From Deltaproteobacteria bacterium (GTDB lineage: Bacteria > Desulfobacterota > Syntrophia > Syntrophales > UBA5619): DNA of 45,563 nucleotides. Below the pieces are notes generated by a model. It was given only the letters and a program-made list of their open reading frames with translations. It had not been told where the DNA came from and did not search any database. Where the stretch lies: NCBI GenBank assembly GCA_021817825.1, contig JAKAFS010000023.1:1-45563 (forward strand). Reading direction: 5' to 3'. Shown piece by piece: positions 1-8,464 of the stretch (position 1 is the first letter of the stretch; every line of letters begins with the position of its first letter). The translations under genes were made by a program, and so were the position numbers.

Positions 1-365
1 TGGATCTGCGTCCCCCCCTTGATGAAGACCGATTTGACCGGAGAGTCGTTCCCTTTGATCTTTTCCGTGACCGTCATCTCCAGACCGTAGGCGCCCAGTT
101 CGTCCTGCACCGCCTGCGTGAAGGAGGAGAGGTCGAAGGCCTTGTCGCTCTTGAGCAGTGAGAAATCGAGGTCTTCGGAAAAACGATCCAGACCGTGGAA
201 GATGCGCAGGGCCGTTCCCCCGTAGAAGGCCGCCTTGGCGAAAAAACCGCCGCGGTAGAGTCCCAGAAGGGCGATCTCCTGGGTAATCTCCTTGAGGGCC
301 TGGCGGCAGTCATCCGCTGTCCGGCAATCATAGGTCTTGAGCATGTCCTCGATGGCGCTATGCAT
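1..365 (-). CDS. abiEii: AbiEii-type nucleotidyltransferase toxin (partial, runs off left edge)
   Basis: This is the N-terminal ~121 residues of an AbiEii/AbiGii-family toxin; the 3' end lies outside the window. Near residues 48-70 it shows the family's nucleotidyltransferase signature GGTALRI followed by FHGLDRFSEDLDFSLL (G-G-x-A/T and D-x-D), the DNA polymerase beta-like active site. Family members are type IV toxins that act as nucleotidyltransferases, in known cases on tRNA, and stop growth upon phage infection. The ATG overlaps the stop codon of the upstream AbiEi gene by 8 bp (ATGCATAG), which implies translational coupling and fixes the start. Seen: motif and overlap. Known: family activity. 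Whether the full protein is intact cannot be seen. Confidence 0.88.
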   Translation of the reverse strand, partial: MHSAIEDMLKTYDCRTADDCRQALKEITQEIALLGLYRGGFFAKAAFYGGTALRIFHGLDRFSEDLDFSLLKSDKAFDLSSFTQAVQDELGAYGLEMTVTEKIKGNDSPVKSVFIKGGTQI

Positions 366-957
366 CCCGAGACTCCTTTTCCAGCCATTTCGGAAGCAGG
401 CGGAGCAAAGGCTTTCCGTACAAGGGCGCCAGAAAAAGGATGTCTGCCCGGTCCAGCGAAAGAAGGGCCTCCCGTTCCATCCGCCAATCCTCCCGCAGGA
501 GCGCCCCCAGGGCCTTGAGTCCCGTAACGTCCCTTGTTTTGTAGAGGGTGTCGCAAAGCGCCTTTTCCGGCGTGGCCATCAGGTAGCTCCCGCCCTCTTC
601 GGAGCCCAGCGCCACGCCGTAGGGAAAAACCGCGGCGGGAAGGTAGTAGTAGTAAAAGTCGCCCAGCGGGGTGTGGAAGCGCCGATTCTTGTTCTTGTGA
701 TAGGTGGCCGACGTGATAGCCCGGACCCGCTCCGGGATCAGGCCGTGGTGGGCCAGGGCGTATTCGAAGGAGATGTAGGAGGGGCCGTAAATGACCGAGG
801 CAAGGCTCTTGAGAGAGTGTCCCGTTTCCTTCCGGTCCACGAAAAGGCCCCGCCGCACCTGCACCACCTCGCCGGACTTGATCATCCGGGTCAGGCGGGC
901 CTTTGGCGAGGCGTAAGCCCGCAGCTCGTGCATCAAGGTCATATGGTCCTTTAGCAT
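358..957 (-). CDS. abiEi: AbiEi-type antitoxin / transcriptional regulator
   Basis: A 199-residue protein of the AbiEi antitoxin family. The first ~60 residues form a winged-helix-like region (LTRMIKSGEVVQVRRGLFV), followed by a C-terminal domain containing YISFEYALAHHGLIPE and a late TPEKALCDTLY segment, both typical of AbiEi_4-like proteins. AbiEi proteins neutralise AbiEii without stable binding and repress their own promoter through inverted repeats. I chose the ATG at 957 because GGAGAG lies 4 nt upstream; an earlier in-frame ATG at 1005 would add 16 residues without a better ribosome site. It overlaps abiEii by 8 bp. Seen: pair organisation and motifs. Inferred: autoregulation. Confidence 0.85.
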   Translation of the reverse strand: MLKDHMTLMHELRAYASPKARLTRMIKSGEVVQVRRGLFVDRKETGHSLKSLASVIYGPSYISFEYALAHHGLIPERVRAITSATYHKNKNRRFHTPLGDFYYYYLPAAVFPYGVALGSEEGGSYLMATPEKALCDTLYKTRDVTGLKALGALLREDWRMEREALLSLDRADILFLAPLYGKPLLRLLPKWLEKESRDA

Positions 958-969
958 AATCTCTCCAGT

Positions 970-990
970 AAGTATCGTTTTATTGTACTT
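970..990 (-). promoter_or_regulatory. Candidate -10 box and inverted repeat upstream of abiE
   Basis: On the minus strand TACAAT (987-982) lies 25-30 nt upstream of the abiEi ATG and matches a sigma-70 -10 box; no good -35 is visible at 16-18 bp. It is overlapped by an AAGTA-N11-TACTT inverted repeat (970-990), a plausible AbiEi operator because AbiEi antitoxins autoregulate at inverted repeats. The rest of the 317-nt gap to the rhomboid gene (991-1236) shows nothing I can name. Confidence 0.35.
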
Positions 991-1236
991 TTTGGAGGAA
1001 ATCAACTACATTTTGACGCCCCGCTTCCGGCCGCCTCCGGCAAGCTCAGGCTCGGCGGAAACCGGATCTCCAGATCCTCCCGTCGATCTTCCCCGACATC
1101 AGGCGGGTGAGAGCCGGTTGCCGCCGGCGACAACTGACCGGCCTCAATATCATGGACTCTCAGGAAGCTGCCCCCATTCCTCCGTTCCCGCAGACCCCGG
1201 GCTGCGAAAAATCAGGACCGCCTTTCAGGCCCGCTG

Positions 1237-1245
1237 TGCTATACT
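1237..1245 (+). promoter_or_regulatory. Candidate extended -10 promoter of the rhomboid gene
   Basis: TGCTATACT is an extended -10 (TGn plus TATACT) 30 nt upstream of the rhomboid start codon. The -35 region is weak, as is common with extended -10 promoters. Expected transcription start is about 1252, giving a short leader with the AAAGGAG ribosome site. Confidence 0.4.
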
Positions 1246-1274
1246 CCCGCAAAATCCGAGAAAGGAGCGGCCCC

Positions 1275-2045
1275 ATGTTCCCCCTGCGCGACGAAAACCC
1301 GACCTTCAGCACCTCCTTCGTGACCTTCCTTATCATCGGCCTCAACGTCCTGGCCTGGGTCTTCATTCAGGGACTGGGCAGCCACCTGCCCCTGGCCGCC
1401 TCGGTCTGTAGCTACGGCCTCATTCCGGGCAATCTGCTCGGCACTGTGGAGCCGGGGACCCGGGTCGCCCTGGGCGACGGCCTCGCCTGCGTACTTACCG
1501 GCGAGGGGTCGTACCTCTCCATCGTCACCTCCATGTTCATGCACGGCGGCTGGTTTCACATCATCGGCAATATGTGGTTTTTGTCGCTCTTTGGGGACAA
1601 CGTGGAAGACGTCATGGGCAAGGTCCGCTTCGCCCTCTTCTATCTGCTCTGCGGAATTGCGGCCGCAGCCTTGCAGATCCTGACCGAGCCGGGCAGCGTC
1701 CTGCCCATGGTGGGGGCCTCGGGCGCCATCAGCGGCGTGATGGGGGCCTATGCGGTCCTCTTCCCCAAGGCGCCGGTGCACGTCCTGGTCTTTTTCGGCT
1801 TTTTCTTCACCCGGATCGTGGTGCCGGCCTTCCTGATGCTGGGCTACTGGTTTTTGATTCAGCTCCTGGGCGGCATTCCGGCCCTGGCGAGCGCCGGCGG
1901 CGGAGTGGCCTTCTGGGCTCATGTGGGCGGATTCCTGGCCGGCGTGGTCCTGGCCAAGCTCCTGTGCAACCCCGAGCGGAGCGCGGCCTGTCGCGCCCGA
2001 CGCGGCAGGACCGAGCAGTGGATGCAGCGCCACCGGCCCGATTGA
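1275..2045 (+). CDS. Rhomboid-family intramembrane serine protease
   Basis: A 256-residue polytopic membrane protein with about six hydrophobic segments. It has the rhomboid catalytic pair: GASGAISG with the nucleophilic serine (about residue 150) and AHVGGF with the histidine in the last helix, plus the conserved HGGWFHIIGNMWFL segment after helix 1 (HxxxN oxyanion region). Rhomboids cleave membrane-anchored substrates within the bilayer; the substrate here is unknown. The start at 1275 is supported by AAAGGAG 7 nt upstream; an earlier ATG at 1107 lacks a ribosome site and encodes no conserved sequence. It converges with the antiporter gene. The Arg-rich C-terminus after the last helix is probably cytoplasmic. 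Confidence 0.93.
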   Translation: MFPLRDENPTFSTSFVTFLIIGLNVLAWVFIQGLGSHLPLAASVCSYGLIPGNLLGTVEPGTRVALGDGLACVLTGEGSYLSIVTSMFMHGGWFHIIGNMWFLSLFGDNVEDVMGKVRFALFYLLCGIAAAALQILTEPGSVLPMVGASGAISGVMGAYAVLFPKAPVHVLVFFGFFFTRIVVPAFLMLGYWFLIQLLGGIPALASAGGGVAFWAHVGGFLAGVVLAKLLCNPERSAACRARRGRTEQWMQRHRPD

Positions 2046-2079
2046 CCTGCCGGGCCAAAGCAAGACCGGTTTTTCCCTT

Positions 2080-3279
2080 CTATCCCTCTTCCTCCAGGCC
2101 ATCGTCGGTCCGCGGTTTTTTCTGCGCCTCCGGAGCGGATAAAAGGCGCTTCGGCAGGAACCACTTGCCGGCGATCACCGTGGGGACCACGGCGCTCGCG
2201 ATCACGGCCGCGACCAGGTAGGAGTACTGCGCCTGGGTGACGATCCCCTGGGCCAGGCCGAAGATGGCGGCGATGGTGCCGAAGGTGAGGCCCGTGGACA
2301 TGAGGAGCGTGAAGAACCACCGCTCGTTGCGGTCCTTCCGGAACCGGCCGATCAGGGGATAGAGGCCGAAGATCTTCACCGCCACCTTGGCCCCCAGCAG
2401 GAGCATAAAGACCAGGGGCGCGGCCCAGAGGGCGGGCAGGGAGACAAAGGTGCCGACCCTAAGAAAATAGAAGGGGGTGAGAAACCCGATGGTCAGGGTG
2501 CGGAGCCGCCTGATCCAGAAGGTGTCCCTGGCCGCGCCGCGGGCCGAGACGATCCCGGCCACATAGGCGGGAAGCACCGCCTCGCTTCCGGACCAGAAGG
2601 CCAGGGTGCCGAGGCCGAAAAGGACCAGCATGATCCACTTGGTCCTAATCGCGGCGGTGCGGTTGGCATAGGTCTTGGTGATGAGGGCCGTGATCCGGGG
2701 CAAAAGGGCCAGGGTCGCACCGCAGACAGCAAGAAAGACCGGGGTCCGGTAGGTGAAGGGGGCAAAGAGGAGCCCCAGGGCCACGACGGTCGAAAGGTCG
2801 TTGACAAAGCTCGCCCCCAAAAGCGACTTGCCGAACCCGGTCCGGTTCAGGCCCGTCTCCAGCATGACCGTGTAGATCACGGCCATGGAGGTGGCCGAAA
2901 GGGCGACGCCGGTAAGGAGGCTGGCCCTCATCCCCCAGCCGAGCCCGTAGGCCACGGCCGTGCAGCCCAGGAAAGGGGCCAGGAACCCCGCGCAGCCCAC
3001 GGCCGAGACTTCCTTGAGCTTGGTCCGGATGATGCCGGGATCGAGTTCCGCACCGGCCAGAAAGGTCAAGAGCACGGCCCCGGAAGTGCCCAAAAAGCGC
3101 AGCCACTCCTCGTCGGCATGGAGCAGGGCCGGGACGCCGAGCCAAGAGACGGCGTTTCCGGCCAAAACCCCCAGGCAGATCTCGACGAGGGCAATGGAGA
3201 GGCGCAGATGATAGGCCACAACCGCCGCAAGGACGGCCAAGCCCAGCCAGAGGCAGGCTACGGAAAAGAGGTGTTCCAT
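2080..3279 (-). CDS. CPA2-type cation:proton antiporter
   Basis: A 399-residue integral membrane protein of the monovalent cation:proton antiporter-2 (Na+/H+ exchanger) family, with about 12 hydrophobic segments. The family core is visible around residues 120-165: ALSATSMAVIYTVMLETGL, then FVNDLSTVVALGL, where the Asn-Asp pair is the ion-binding ND motif of electroneutral antiporters. There is no C-terminal TrkA-N (RCK) domain, unlike KefB/KefC, and the protein ends in an acidic EEEG tail. It exchanges Na+ or K+ for H+; the sequence does not settle the ion. It follows cca by 23 bp on the same strand and is probably the last gene of the thiamine-riboswitch operon, a functional misfit with that operon. 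Confidence 0.85.
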   Translation of the reverse strand: MEHLFSVACLWLGLAVLAAVVAYHLRLSIALVEICLGVLAGNAVSWLGVPALLHADEEWLRFLGTSGAVLLTFLAGAELDPGIIRTKLKEVSAVGCAGFLAPFLGCTAVAYGLGWGMRASLLTGVALSATSMAVIYTVMLETGLNRTGFGKSLLGASFVNDLSTVVALGLLFAPFTYRTPVFLAVCGATLALLPRITALITKTYANRTAAIRTKWIMLVLFGLGTLAFWSGSEAVLPAYVAGIVSARGAARDTFWIRRLRTLTIGFLTPFYFLRVGTFVSLPALWAAPLVFMLLLGAKVAVKIFGLYPLIGRFRKDRNERWFFTLLMSTGLTFGTIAAIFGLAQGIVTQAQYSYLVAAVIASAVVPTVIAGKWFLPKRLLSAPEAQKKPRTDDGLEEEG

Positions 3280-3302
3280 GGTTTAAAGTCAGTGCGCTCC
3301 CT

Positions 3303-4616
3303 TCATTTTCCGAGCCCCCAGCGGCTTTGGACCAGGGCGCGGGCCTCGTCGGCATCGCGGATCTCGCCTGCCAGCTGCGCATCCTCCAGGGCCGTGAGGA
3401 TCTCTTTGAAGAGCGGCCCGGGCCTATAGCCCAGGGCGATCAGGTCCCGGCCCGAAAGCAGGGGCCGGGGCTGCAATTCCTCAGCGGGAAAAGCGGCCAG
3501 TTGCTCCTTGCAGAAGTCATAGTGGGCAAGTACGCCGTGGCTCGCCAGACAGTCGAGGCGGTGCAGTTCCAGGTGGAGGCTAAAATCGGGCATGCGCAAA
3601 AAGCGCTTCAGGCGGTTCGGCCGCATGCGGCGGCAGTCCATGAACCCCATGTGGCCGGCGACCAGGGCGAGGATCGTCTCGGTCTCGGCATTGGAGAAGC
3701 GGAGGCGCTGGAGGATCGTTGCCGCGATCGCCGCTCCTTTCTGGTCGTGGCCGTAGAAATGGACCCCGGTCTCGTTCTCGAAGCGGGTCGCGGGCTTGCC
3801 CACGTCGTGGAGCAGGACGGCCCAGGCCAGGCGCGGATCGGTCCCGGCAGGCAGGAGCGCCAGCATCCGCAGGGTGTGCTCCCAGACATCCCCTTCGGGA
3901 TGGAAGGCCGGGGGCTGGTCCACCCCTTTAAGGGCCGCCGCCTCGGGAAGGAGTTGCATCAAAAGACCGCTTTGTTCCAGAAGCTCCAGCCCGTCACGGG
4001 CGCCGCCGCCGGCAAGGAGCTTCGTCAGCTCCTCCCGGACCCGCTCGCTGCTGATCCGCCCGATGGCTGCCGCCCGTCTCGCGATGGCGGCGAAGGTCAG
4101 GGGCTCGATCACAAATCCCAGCGTGGCGGCGAACCGCACTGCCCTGAGCATCCGGAGATGGTCCTCGCCGAACCGTTCGTCCGGATCGCCGATCGTCCGG
4201 ATCGTCCGGGCCGCCAGGTCCGCCCTTCCCCCGACGTAGTCGACAATCTCGCCCGTCTCGGGGTCCATCAGGAGGCCGTTGATGGTAAAGTCCCGGCGGA
4301 GCACGTCTTCTTTTGCCGTGGCAAAGGAGACGACGTTGGGGCGGCGGCCGTCGAGGTAGTCCGCCTCTTTCCGGAAGGTCGCGACCTCGTAGGGCTCCCC
4401 CTTTTCGATCACAAGGATGACGCCGAAGCGGGCCCCGACCGGGACGGTGCGGGAAAAGAGCGCCTGGACCTCCTGGGGCCTGGCCGAGGTGACGATGTCG
4501 AAGTCCTGAGGCTCGACCCCGCGAATCAGGTCGCGGACAGAACCGCCCACCCAGAAGGCCTCGAAACCGGCCTTGCGCAGACGACGGACGATCTCGGCGG
4601 CCTCAGCCTTCGACAC
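3303..4616 (-). CDS. cca: CCA tRNA nucleotidyltransferase / poly(A) polymerase family with HD domain
   Basis: A 437-residue class II nucleotidyltransferase. The head domain has GGSVRDLI and the metal-binding DFDIV (about residues 24-43), then RRDFTINGLL and RMLRAVRFAA, the classical motifs of the CCA-adding/poly(A) polymerase family. An HD-type domain follows (LLHDVGKP, about 270-277). The protein adds or repairs the 3' CCA of tRNA. In several deltaproteobacteria the work is split between separate CC-adding and A-adding enzymes, and the sequence alone does not decide which this is. The first 14 bp overlap the end of cytX, so it is translated from the thiamine operon transcript or an internal promoter. 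Confidence 0.9.
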   Translation of the reverse strand: MSKAEAAEIVRRLRKAGFEAFWVGGSVRDLIRGVEPQDFDIVTSARPQEVQALFSRTVPVGARFGVILVIEKGEPYEVATFRKEADYLDGRRPNVVSFATAKEDVLRRDFTINGLLMDPETGEIVDYVGGRADLAARTIRTIGDPDERFGEDHLRMLRAVRFAATLGFVIEPLTFAAIARRAAAIGRISSERVREELTKLLAGGGARDGLELLEQSGLLMQLLPEAAALKGVDQPPAFHPEGDVWEHTLRMLALLPAGTDPRLAWAVLLHDVGKPATRFENETGVHFYGHDQKGAAIAATILQRLRFSNAETETILALVAGHMGFMDCRRMRPNRLKRFLRMPDFSLHLELHRLDCLASHGVLAHYDFCKEQLAAFPAEELQPRPLLSGRDLIALGYRPGPLFKEILTALEDAQLAGEIRDADEARALVQSRWGLGK

Positions 4617-5814
4617 CCTGTCCTCCCGAAACCTTGCGGCCCGCCTTACGGAGCCCGCAGTGAAACGCCGCCGTAAAAACGATCGTTGTCAGTGTGGCGC
4701 CGATGGGCAGTTCGAAAGACTTGATGAAATAGTAGAAGGCGATTCCGATGAGCAGCGACGCCGTGGCGACGCCGTCCGCCCGACGGTTGCGGTTGTCGCA
4801 CTTCAGGAGGAAGTAATCGCACAACAGGATGGCGATGAGGGGCGCAAAGAGGGACCCCAGGATATAGAGAAAATCGGTGTAGCGGTCGATGGGAAAAACC
4901 AGGGCGATGAGGGTGCCGATGACCGCAAAGCCCACGGCGGCCGCCCGGTCACTTACGCGGGGAAAGACATTGATGAGCGAGATCCCCGCCGAGTAGACAT
5001 CGAGAAAGGTGGTCGTCACCGTCGAGAGCCCGAGGATCGCCAGGGCGATCAAACCGAGGTTCGCCGCCACCATGATCTGTGTGGGATCGGGGGAGCCGGA
5101 GAGGATTCCTCCGTACATCCCGATCGCATACATCCAGCAGCTTGCGAAAAAGTACCCGCAGAAGGGGGCGATGAGGGCACCCTTGCGCGACCGGGCGAGA
5201 GAGGTGTAATCGGAAATGAGGGGAAACCAGCTCAAGGGCATGATGATCGACAGCTCGAAGCCCATGCCGAAGGCGCCGCGTCCTTTGGCCAGGTCGGCGG
5301 CCGCCGCAGGGTGGGTAAAGACGACCCAGCTCATCACGATCGTGAGGATCAGCAGCAGCGAGGCCGCGAAGGTATTGATCCGCTTGAATCCCTTCACGCC
5401 CCAGAAGACCCAGAGGCCGACGAGCAGACCGATCAGGCCGTGCATCAGCGTCGGATGGTCGAAATTCCAAAGAGAGATGGCGATCACGTTCATCGCCCGG
5501 CCCCCTTCGATGATCATGATCGCCGTCCAGCCGACGAGTTGGAGGATATTGATCCCCGAGATGAGATAGGAACCCTGTTTGCCGAAGGAAATCCGGGTCG
5601 ACATGATGGCCGGAAGCTTCTCCCGAAACCCGATCAGCCCCGCCAGGACCAGGAGCAACGTCCCCGCCAGGTGCCCGAGGACAATGGCCCAGGCCCCGCG
5701 GACCGCGCCCAGTTCGGCCAGGTATCCTCCCGTCAGGATCTCGGCGACCGACACCGCGGCGCCGAACCAGAGGAAGAAAAGGTTGACGCCGCTCAGTTTT
5801 GTTCTTTCCCCCAT
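4603..5814 (-). CDS. cytX: Putative hydroxymethylpyrimidine transporter CytX (NCS1 family)
   Basis: A 403-residue NCS1-type permease with about 12 transmembrane segments. It begins LSGVNLFFLWFGAAVSVAEILTGG, the N-terminal signature of the CytX branch of cytosine/purine permeases, and carries QLVGWTAIMI in the first third. CytX proteins are predicted importers of the thiamine pyrimidine precursor HMP, known from their association with TPP riboswitches and thiD. That context is present: it lies 11 nt downstream of thiD, in the operon headed by a TPP riboswitch, with ribosome site GGAGAG. The substrate is inferred from context and family, not demonstrated. Confidence 0.88.
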   Translation of the reverse strand: MGERTKLSGVNLFFLWFGAAVSVAEILTGGYLAELGAVRGAWAIVLGHLAGTLLLVLAGLIGFREKLPAIMSTRISFGKQGSYLISGINILQLVGWTAIMIIEGGRAMNVIAISLWNFDHPTLMHGLIGLLVGLWVFWGVKGFKRINTFAASLLLILTIVMSWVVFTHPAAAADLAKGRGAFGMGFELSIIMPLSWFPLISDYTSLARSRKGALIAPFCGYFFASCWMYAIGMYGGILSGSPDPTQIMVAANLGLIALAILGLSTVTTTFLDVYSAGISLINVFPRVSDRAAAVGFAVIGTLIALVFPIDRYTDFLYILGSLFAPLIAILLCDYFLLKCDNRNRRADGVATASLLIGIAFYYFIKSFELPIGATLTTIVFTAAFHCGLRKAGRKVSGGQGVEG

Positions 5815-5825
5815 GACGATCTCTC

Positions 5826-6659
5826 CTATCCCTTCTTTTTCCAGTTTTCCGGCCAGGCCGCCGTTCCGGCCGCAAAAAGGGGCGCCAGATGGTTGGTCGG
5901 ACCGTGTCCCCCGCCGATGCGCCAGGCATGGCGAATGGCCGCGGTGATATAGGTTTTGGCGTCCTGCACCGCCAGGGCGACGGTCTTTCCGGCGGCAAGG
6001 CCGGTCGCGATCGCCGCCGAATAGGTGCAGCCCGTGCCGTGGGTGTCCGGGGTCGCGATCCGTTCGCTTTCGAACTCCGAGAACCGCTCCCCGTCGAAGA
6101 GCAGGTCGCAGGCCGCGCCTTCCAGATGCCCTCCCTTGACGACCACGTGCCGCGCCCCCAGCTTGTGGATGATCCGCGCCGCCGTTTGCATGTCTTCTTT
6201 GGTCTTAATCGTGATCCCGGCCAGGACCTCGGCCTCGGGCAGGTTCGGCGTCAGGACATAGGCGAGCGGCAGCAACTCGGCAACCAGAGTCTGCTTCGCC
6301 TCTTCGCGGATCAGCGACATCCCCCCTTTGGCGACCATGACGGGATCCACGACCAGTTTTGTGATCCCGTATTGGCGGATCTTTTCCGCCACGACCCGGA
6401 TCACTGCGGAGTTCGCGAGCATGCCGGTCTTGGCCGCATCGATCCCGATGTCGGTCGCCACGGCGTCGAACTGGGCCGCCACGAACTCGGGCGGCACCTC
6501 GTGGATGCCGCTCACCCCGAGCGTATTTTGGGCCGTGAGGGCCGTGATCACGCTCATGCCGAAGCCTCCCAGGACCGTGATGGTCTTGAGATCGGCCTGG
6601 ATCCCCGCCCCGCCGCCGGAATCGGACCCGGCAATCGTCAGCACCCTGACCGGTTTCAT
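5826..6659 (-). CDS. thiD: Hydroxymethylpyrimidine/phosphomethylpyrimidine kinase
   Basis: A 277-residue ribokinase-like kinase that phosphorylates HMP and HMP-P to HMP-PP in the pyrimidine branch of thiamine synthesis. Visible motifs: [17 protein letters not shown] near the N-terminus (HMP site), [37 protein letters not shown] and the C-terminal [14 protein letters not shown] with the anion hole and catalytic Asp. The ATG at 6659 overlaps the thiN stop (ATGA) and follows AGAGGAG. An upstream in-frame extension to 6986 is thiN sequence read in another frame. Pairing thiD with cytX suggests salvage of imported HMP, since no thiC or thiE is in view. Confidence 0.95.
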   Translation of the reverse strand: MKPVRVLTIAGSDSGGGAGIQADLKTITVLGGFGMSVITALTAQNTLGVSGIHEVPPEFVAAQFDAVATDIGIDAAKTGMLANSAVIRVVAEKIRQYGITKLVVDPVMVAKGGMSLIREEAKQTLVAELLPLAYVLTPNLPEAEVLAGITIKTKEDMQTAARIIHKLGARHVVVKGGHLEGAACDLLFDGERFSEFESERIATPDTHGTGCTYSAAIATGLAAGKTVALAVQDAKTYITAAIRHAWRIGGGHGPTNHLAPLFAAGTAAWPENWKKKG

Positions 6660-7333
6660 AACGACTCCTCTCCCGGGAAGCGCCCCGGCCGGAAATACCG
6701 TACCGCCAGCAGGCATCCCGATTCCACTTCCACAATGCCTTCCGGCCCGGCCAGGCAATTGCTGATTCCGTAGGGATGGCCGATCTCCATGACCGCCCCC
6801 TTCAGGGAATACTCGAACCCGGAAAGCGTAATCCCTGCGGCCTTCCCCATGAAGGGCAGGAGCGAGACGGTCTGCCCCTTTTCCCCGACCAGCACCCTGC
6901 GCCCCCGGACGAGCAGGACTTCGCACCAGCCGTCGATGAGTTTGACCTCGATCCCCCGTTCCTCGCCCTGAGCCAGGAGCGCACAATTGGCCAGGCTGTG
7001 ATCGACGCGATGGCCCAAGGCCCCCCAGATCCAGACCTCGGCAGGGGCCAGGGCAAAGGCTTCCTGAAGGGCCAGTTCCGTATCCGTCTCGTTCTTGGCC
7101 CGGGGATGACGGATGATCCGGACCCCCTTGGCCTCGTAAGTGTCCAGTCTTTCCCGGTCCAGGGAATCCATGTCCCCGACGATGAGGTCGGGGACGATCC
7201 CCAGGGCCGCCAGGTGGCGGGCTCCGCCGTCGGCACAGATCACCGCCGCCGGCGCCGCCTGGGTCGCCTGGGTTTGGAAAAAGGCCGGATCGCCGAGGAT
7301 GCCGCCTGCCATGATAAAAATCGTTCTTGTCAT
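6656..7333 (-). CDS. thiN: Thiamine diphosphokinase
   Basis: A 225-residue thiamine pyrophosphokinase that converts thiamine to TPP with ATP. Motifs seen: [26 protein letters not shown] (residues ~32-57, metal and ATP site), [10 protein letters not shown], and [14 protein letters not shown], all conserved in bacterial ThiN. I chose the ATG at 7333, which gives the normal start [11 protein letters not shown]. The open frame continues upstream to 7507, but that part is the attenuator hairpin and TPP aptamer. The Shine-Dalgarno is weak (GGGAAAG directly before ATG). It is the first gene after the riboswitch, overlapping thiD by 4 bp. Confidence 0.93.
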   Translation of the reverse strand: MTRTIFIMAGGILGDPAFFQTQATQAAPAAVICADGGARHLAALGIVPDLIVGDMDSLDRERLDTYEAKGVRIIRHPRAKNETDTELALQEAFALAPAEVWIWGALGHRVDHSLANCALLAQGEERGIEVKLIDGWCEVLLVRGRRVLVGEKGQTVSLLPFMGKAAGITLSGFEYSLKGAVMEIGHPYGISNCLAGPEGIVEVESGCLLAVRYFRPGRFPGEESL

Positions 7334-7377
7334 CTTTCCCGCTCTCTTGACCGTTGCCTTAAGCAATGCCGCACCAG

Positions 7378-7411
7378 AAAAAAAGGCCATATCCCGCATA
7401 GGGATATGGCC
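7378..7411 (-). terminator. Intrinsic terminator (attenuator) of the TPP riboswitch
   Basis: On the minus strand a perfect 11-bp stem GGCCATATCCC/GGGATATGGCC (7411-7401 and 7395-7385) with a 5-nt loop is followed directly by seven T (7384-7378). It lies between the TPP aptamer and the thiN start codon, as expected for transcriptional attenuation: TPP binding should favour this terminator. Confidence 0.93.
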
Positions 7412-7439
7412 CCGGATGAAATCAATGCACTGCGCACAA

Positions 7440-7513
7440 CCGCCATTCCCTACGCTGGCATTACCCAGGTCAGGTTCAAAGGGTATCTTCTCAGCCCCAA
7501 TGGGCACCCCTTG
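7440..7513 (-). promoter_or_regulatory. TPP riboswitch aptamer (THI element)
   Basis: Read on the minus strand, the conserved THI-box elements occur in order: GGGGTGCCC (7510-7502), GGCTGAGA (7496-7489), ATACCC (7486-7481), GAACCTGA (7477-7470) and the 18-nt TAATGCCAGCGTAGGGAA (7463-7446). These are the invariant parts of the TPP aptamer (pyrimidine-sensing GCUGAGA bulge and pyrophosphate-sensing helix). It sits about 30 nt upstream of a terminator hairpin and 110 nt upstream of thiN, so it should switch off thiN-thiD-cytX when TPP is plentiful. Confidence 0.97.
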
Positions 7514-7571
7514 CTTTTGTGTCTTTTCCTCTACTCCAAACAGCCGCCGAAATCAAGCCTCATTCGGTAGG

Positions 7572-8333
7572 TTAGAAACCGAAGAGCCGCCGGGCATTGT
7601 CCGCGGTCTGCCGCTGCACCTCCGCGGCCGGGATGCCCCGCAGGCCCGCGATGAAGGTCGCCGTCTCGACCACATAGGCCGGTTCGTTGCGCTTCCCCCG
7701 GTGAGACTGGGGGGAAAGGAAGGGGCAATCGGTTTCGACGACCATCCTCTCCAGGGGCATGCGCCGCGCCACCTCCTGGAGCTGCAAGGATTTTTTGTAC
7801 GTCACGGGACCGGCGATGGAAAGGTCATACCCGAGGGCCAGGCACTCCTTCGCCATGGCCCAGTCGCCGGAAAAGCAATGGAGGACGCCCCGGACCCGGC
7901 CCGCATAGGCCTTCATGACTGCCAGGGTCTCGCTGTGGGCCTCCCGGTCGTGGATGATGACCGGGAGCTTCAGCTCCGCTGCCAGGGCCATCTGTTCGCC
8001 AAAGCAGCGCAACTGGATCTCCCTAGGCGAGTGATCGTAGAAGAAGTCGAGGCCGATCTCGCCCAGGGCCACGACCTTGGGCCTCCGGGCCAGTTGCCGG
8101 AGCCTCTCGTAGGTTCCGGCAGCGATCTCTTTGACCTCGTGGGGATGGATGCCTACGGCCCCATAGACCGGGGCATGCCTCTCGGCCAGGGCCACGGCCC
8201 TCTCGCAGTCGGGGAGCGTCGTCCCCACCGTGACGATGGCCGCAAGGCCCGCCTCCCAGGCGCGCGCCAGGACCGCCTCGCGGTCGTTATCAAATTCCGC
8301 CATTTCCAGGTGGGCGTGGGTATCGATCGTCAT
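7572..8333 (-). CDS. TatD-family metal-dependent hydrolase (YcfH-like)
   Basis: A 253-residue TIM-barrel amidohydrolase-like protein. Metal ligands and family motifs are clear: DTHAHLEM at residues 4-11, GIHPHE (~62), ALGEIGLDFFYD (~88), PVIIHDREAH (~124), LHCFSG (~150) and VVETDCPFLSP (~197-207). Family members are 3'-5' DNA/RNA exonucleases or deoxyribonucleases acting in DNA repair or RNA turnover, and the precise substrate is often uncertain. It lies immediately upstream of the TPP riboswitch, so it is probably a separate transcript that reads into it. A second, diverged copy is at 23467-24240. Confidence 0.92.
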   Translation of the reverse strand: MTIDTHAHLEMAEFDNDREAVLARAWEAGLAAIVTVGTTLPDCERAVALAERHAPVYGAVGIHPHEVKEIAAGTYERLRQLARRPKVVALGEIGLDFFYDHSPREIQLRCFGEQMALAAELKLPVIIHDREAHSETLAVMKAYAGRVRGVLHCFSGDWAMAKECLALGYDLSIAGPVTYKKSLQLQEVARRMPLERMVVETDCPFLSPQSHRGKRNEPAYVVETATFIAGLRGIPAAEVQRQTADNARRLFGF

Positions 8334-8420
8334 GGTGCTTCTCGTAGCACACTCTTCCCCCGCTCGGCAACGAAATCCTCCCTCTGCTCCCTCTAATCCC
8401 TATGATTCTTTCGGTAAATC

Positions 8421-8429
8421 TGCTACTAT
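8421..8429 (+). promoter_or_regulatory. Candidate extended -10 promoter of the cyclase gene
   Basis: TGC-TACTAT fits an extended -10 box 36 nt upstream of the chosen start codon. The -35 position carries no clear match. Offered as a candidate only. Confidence 0.3.
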
Positions 8430-8464
8430 TCACTCGGATTTCAGGACCGCACCGGGAGAACCCT

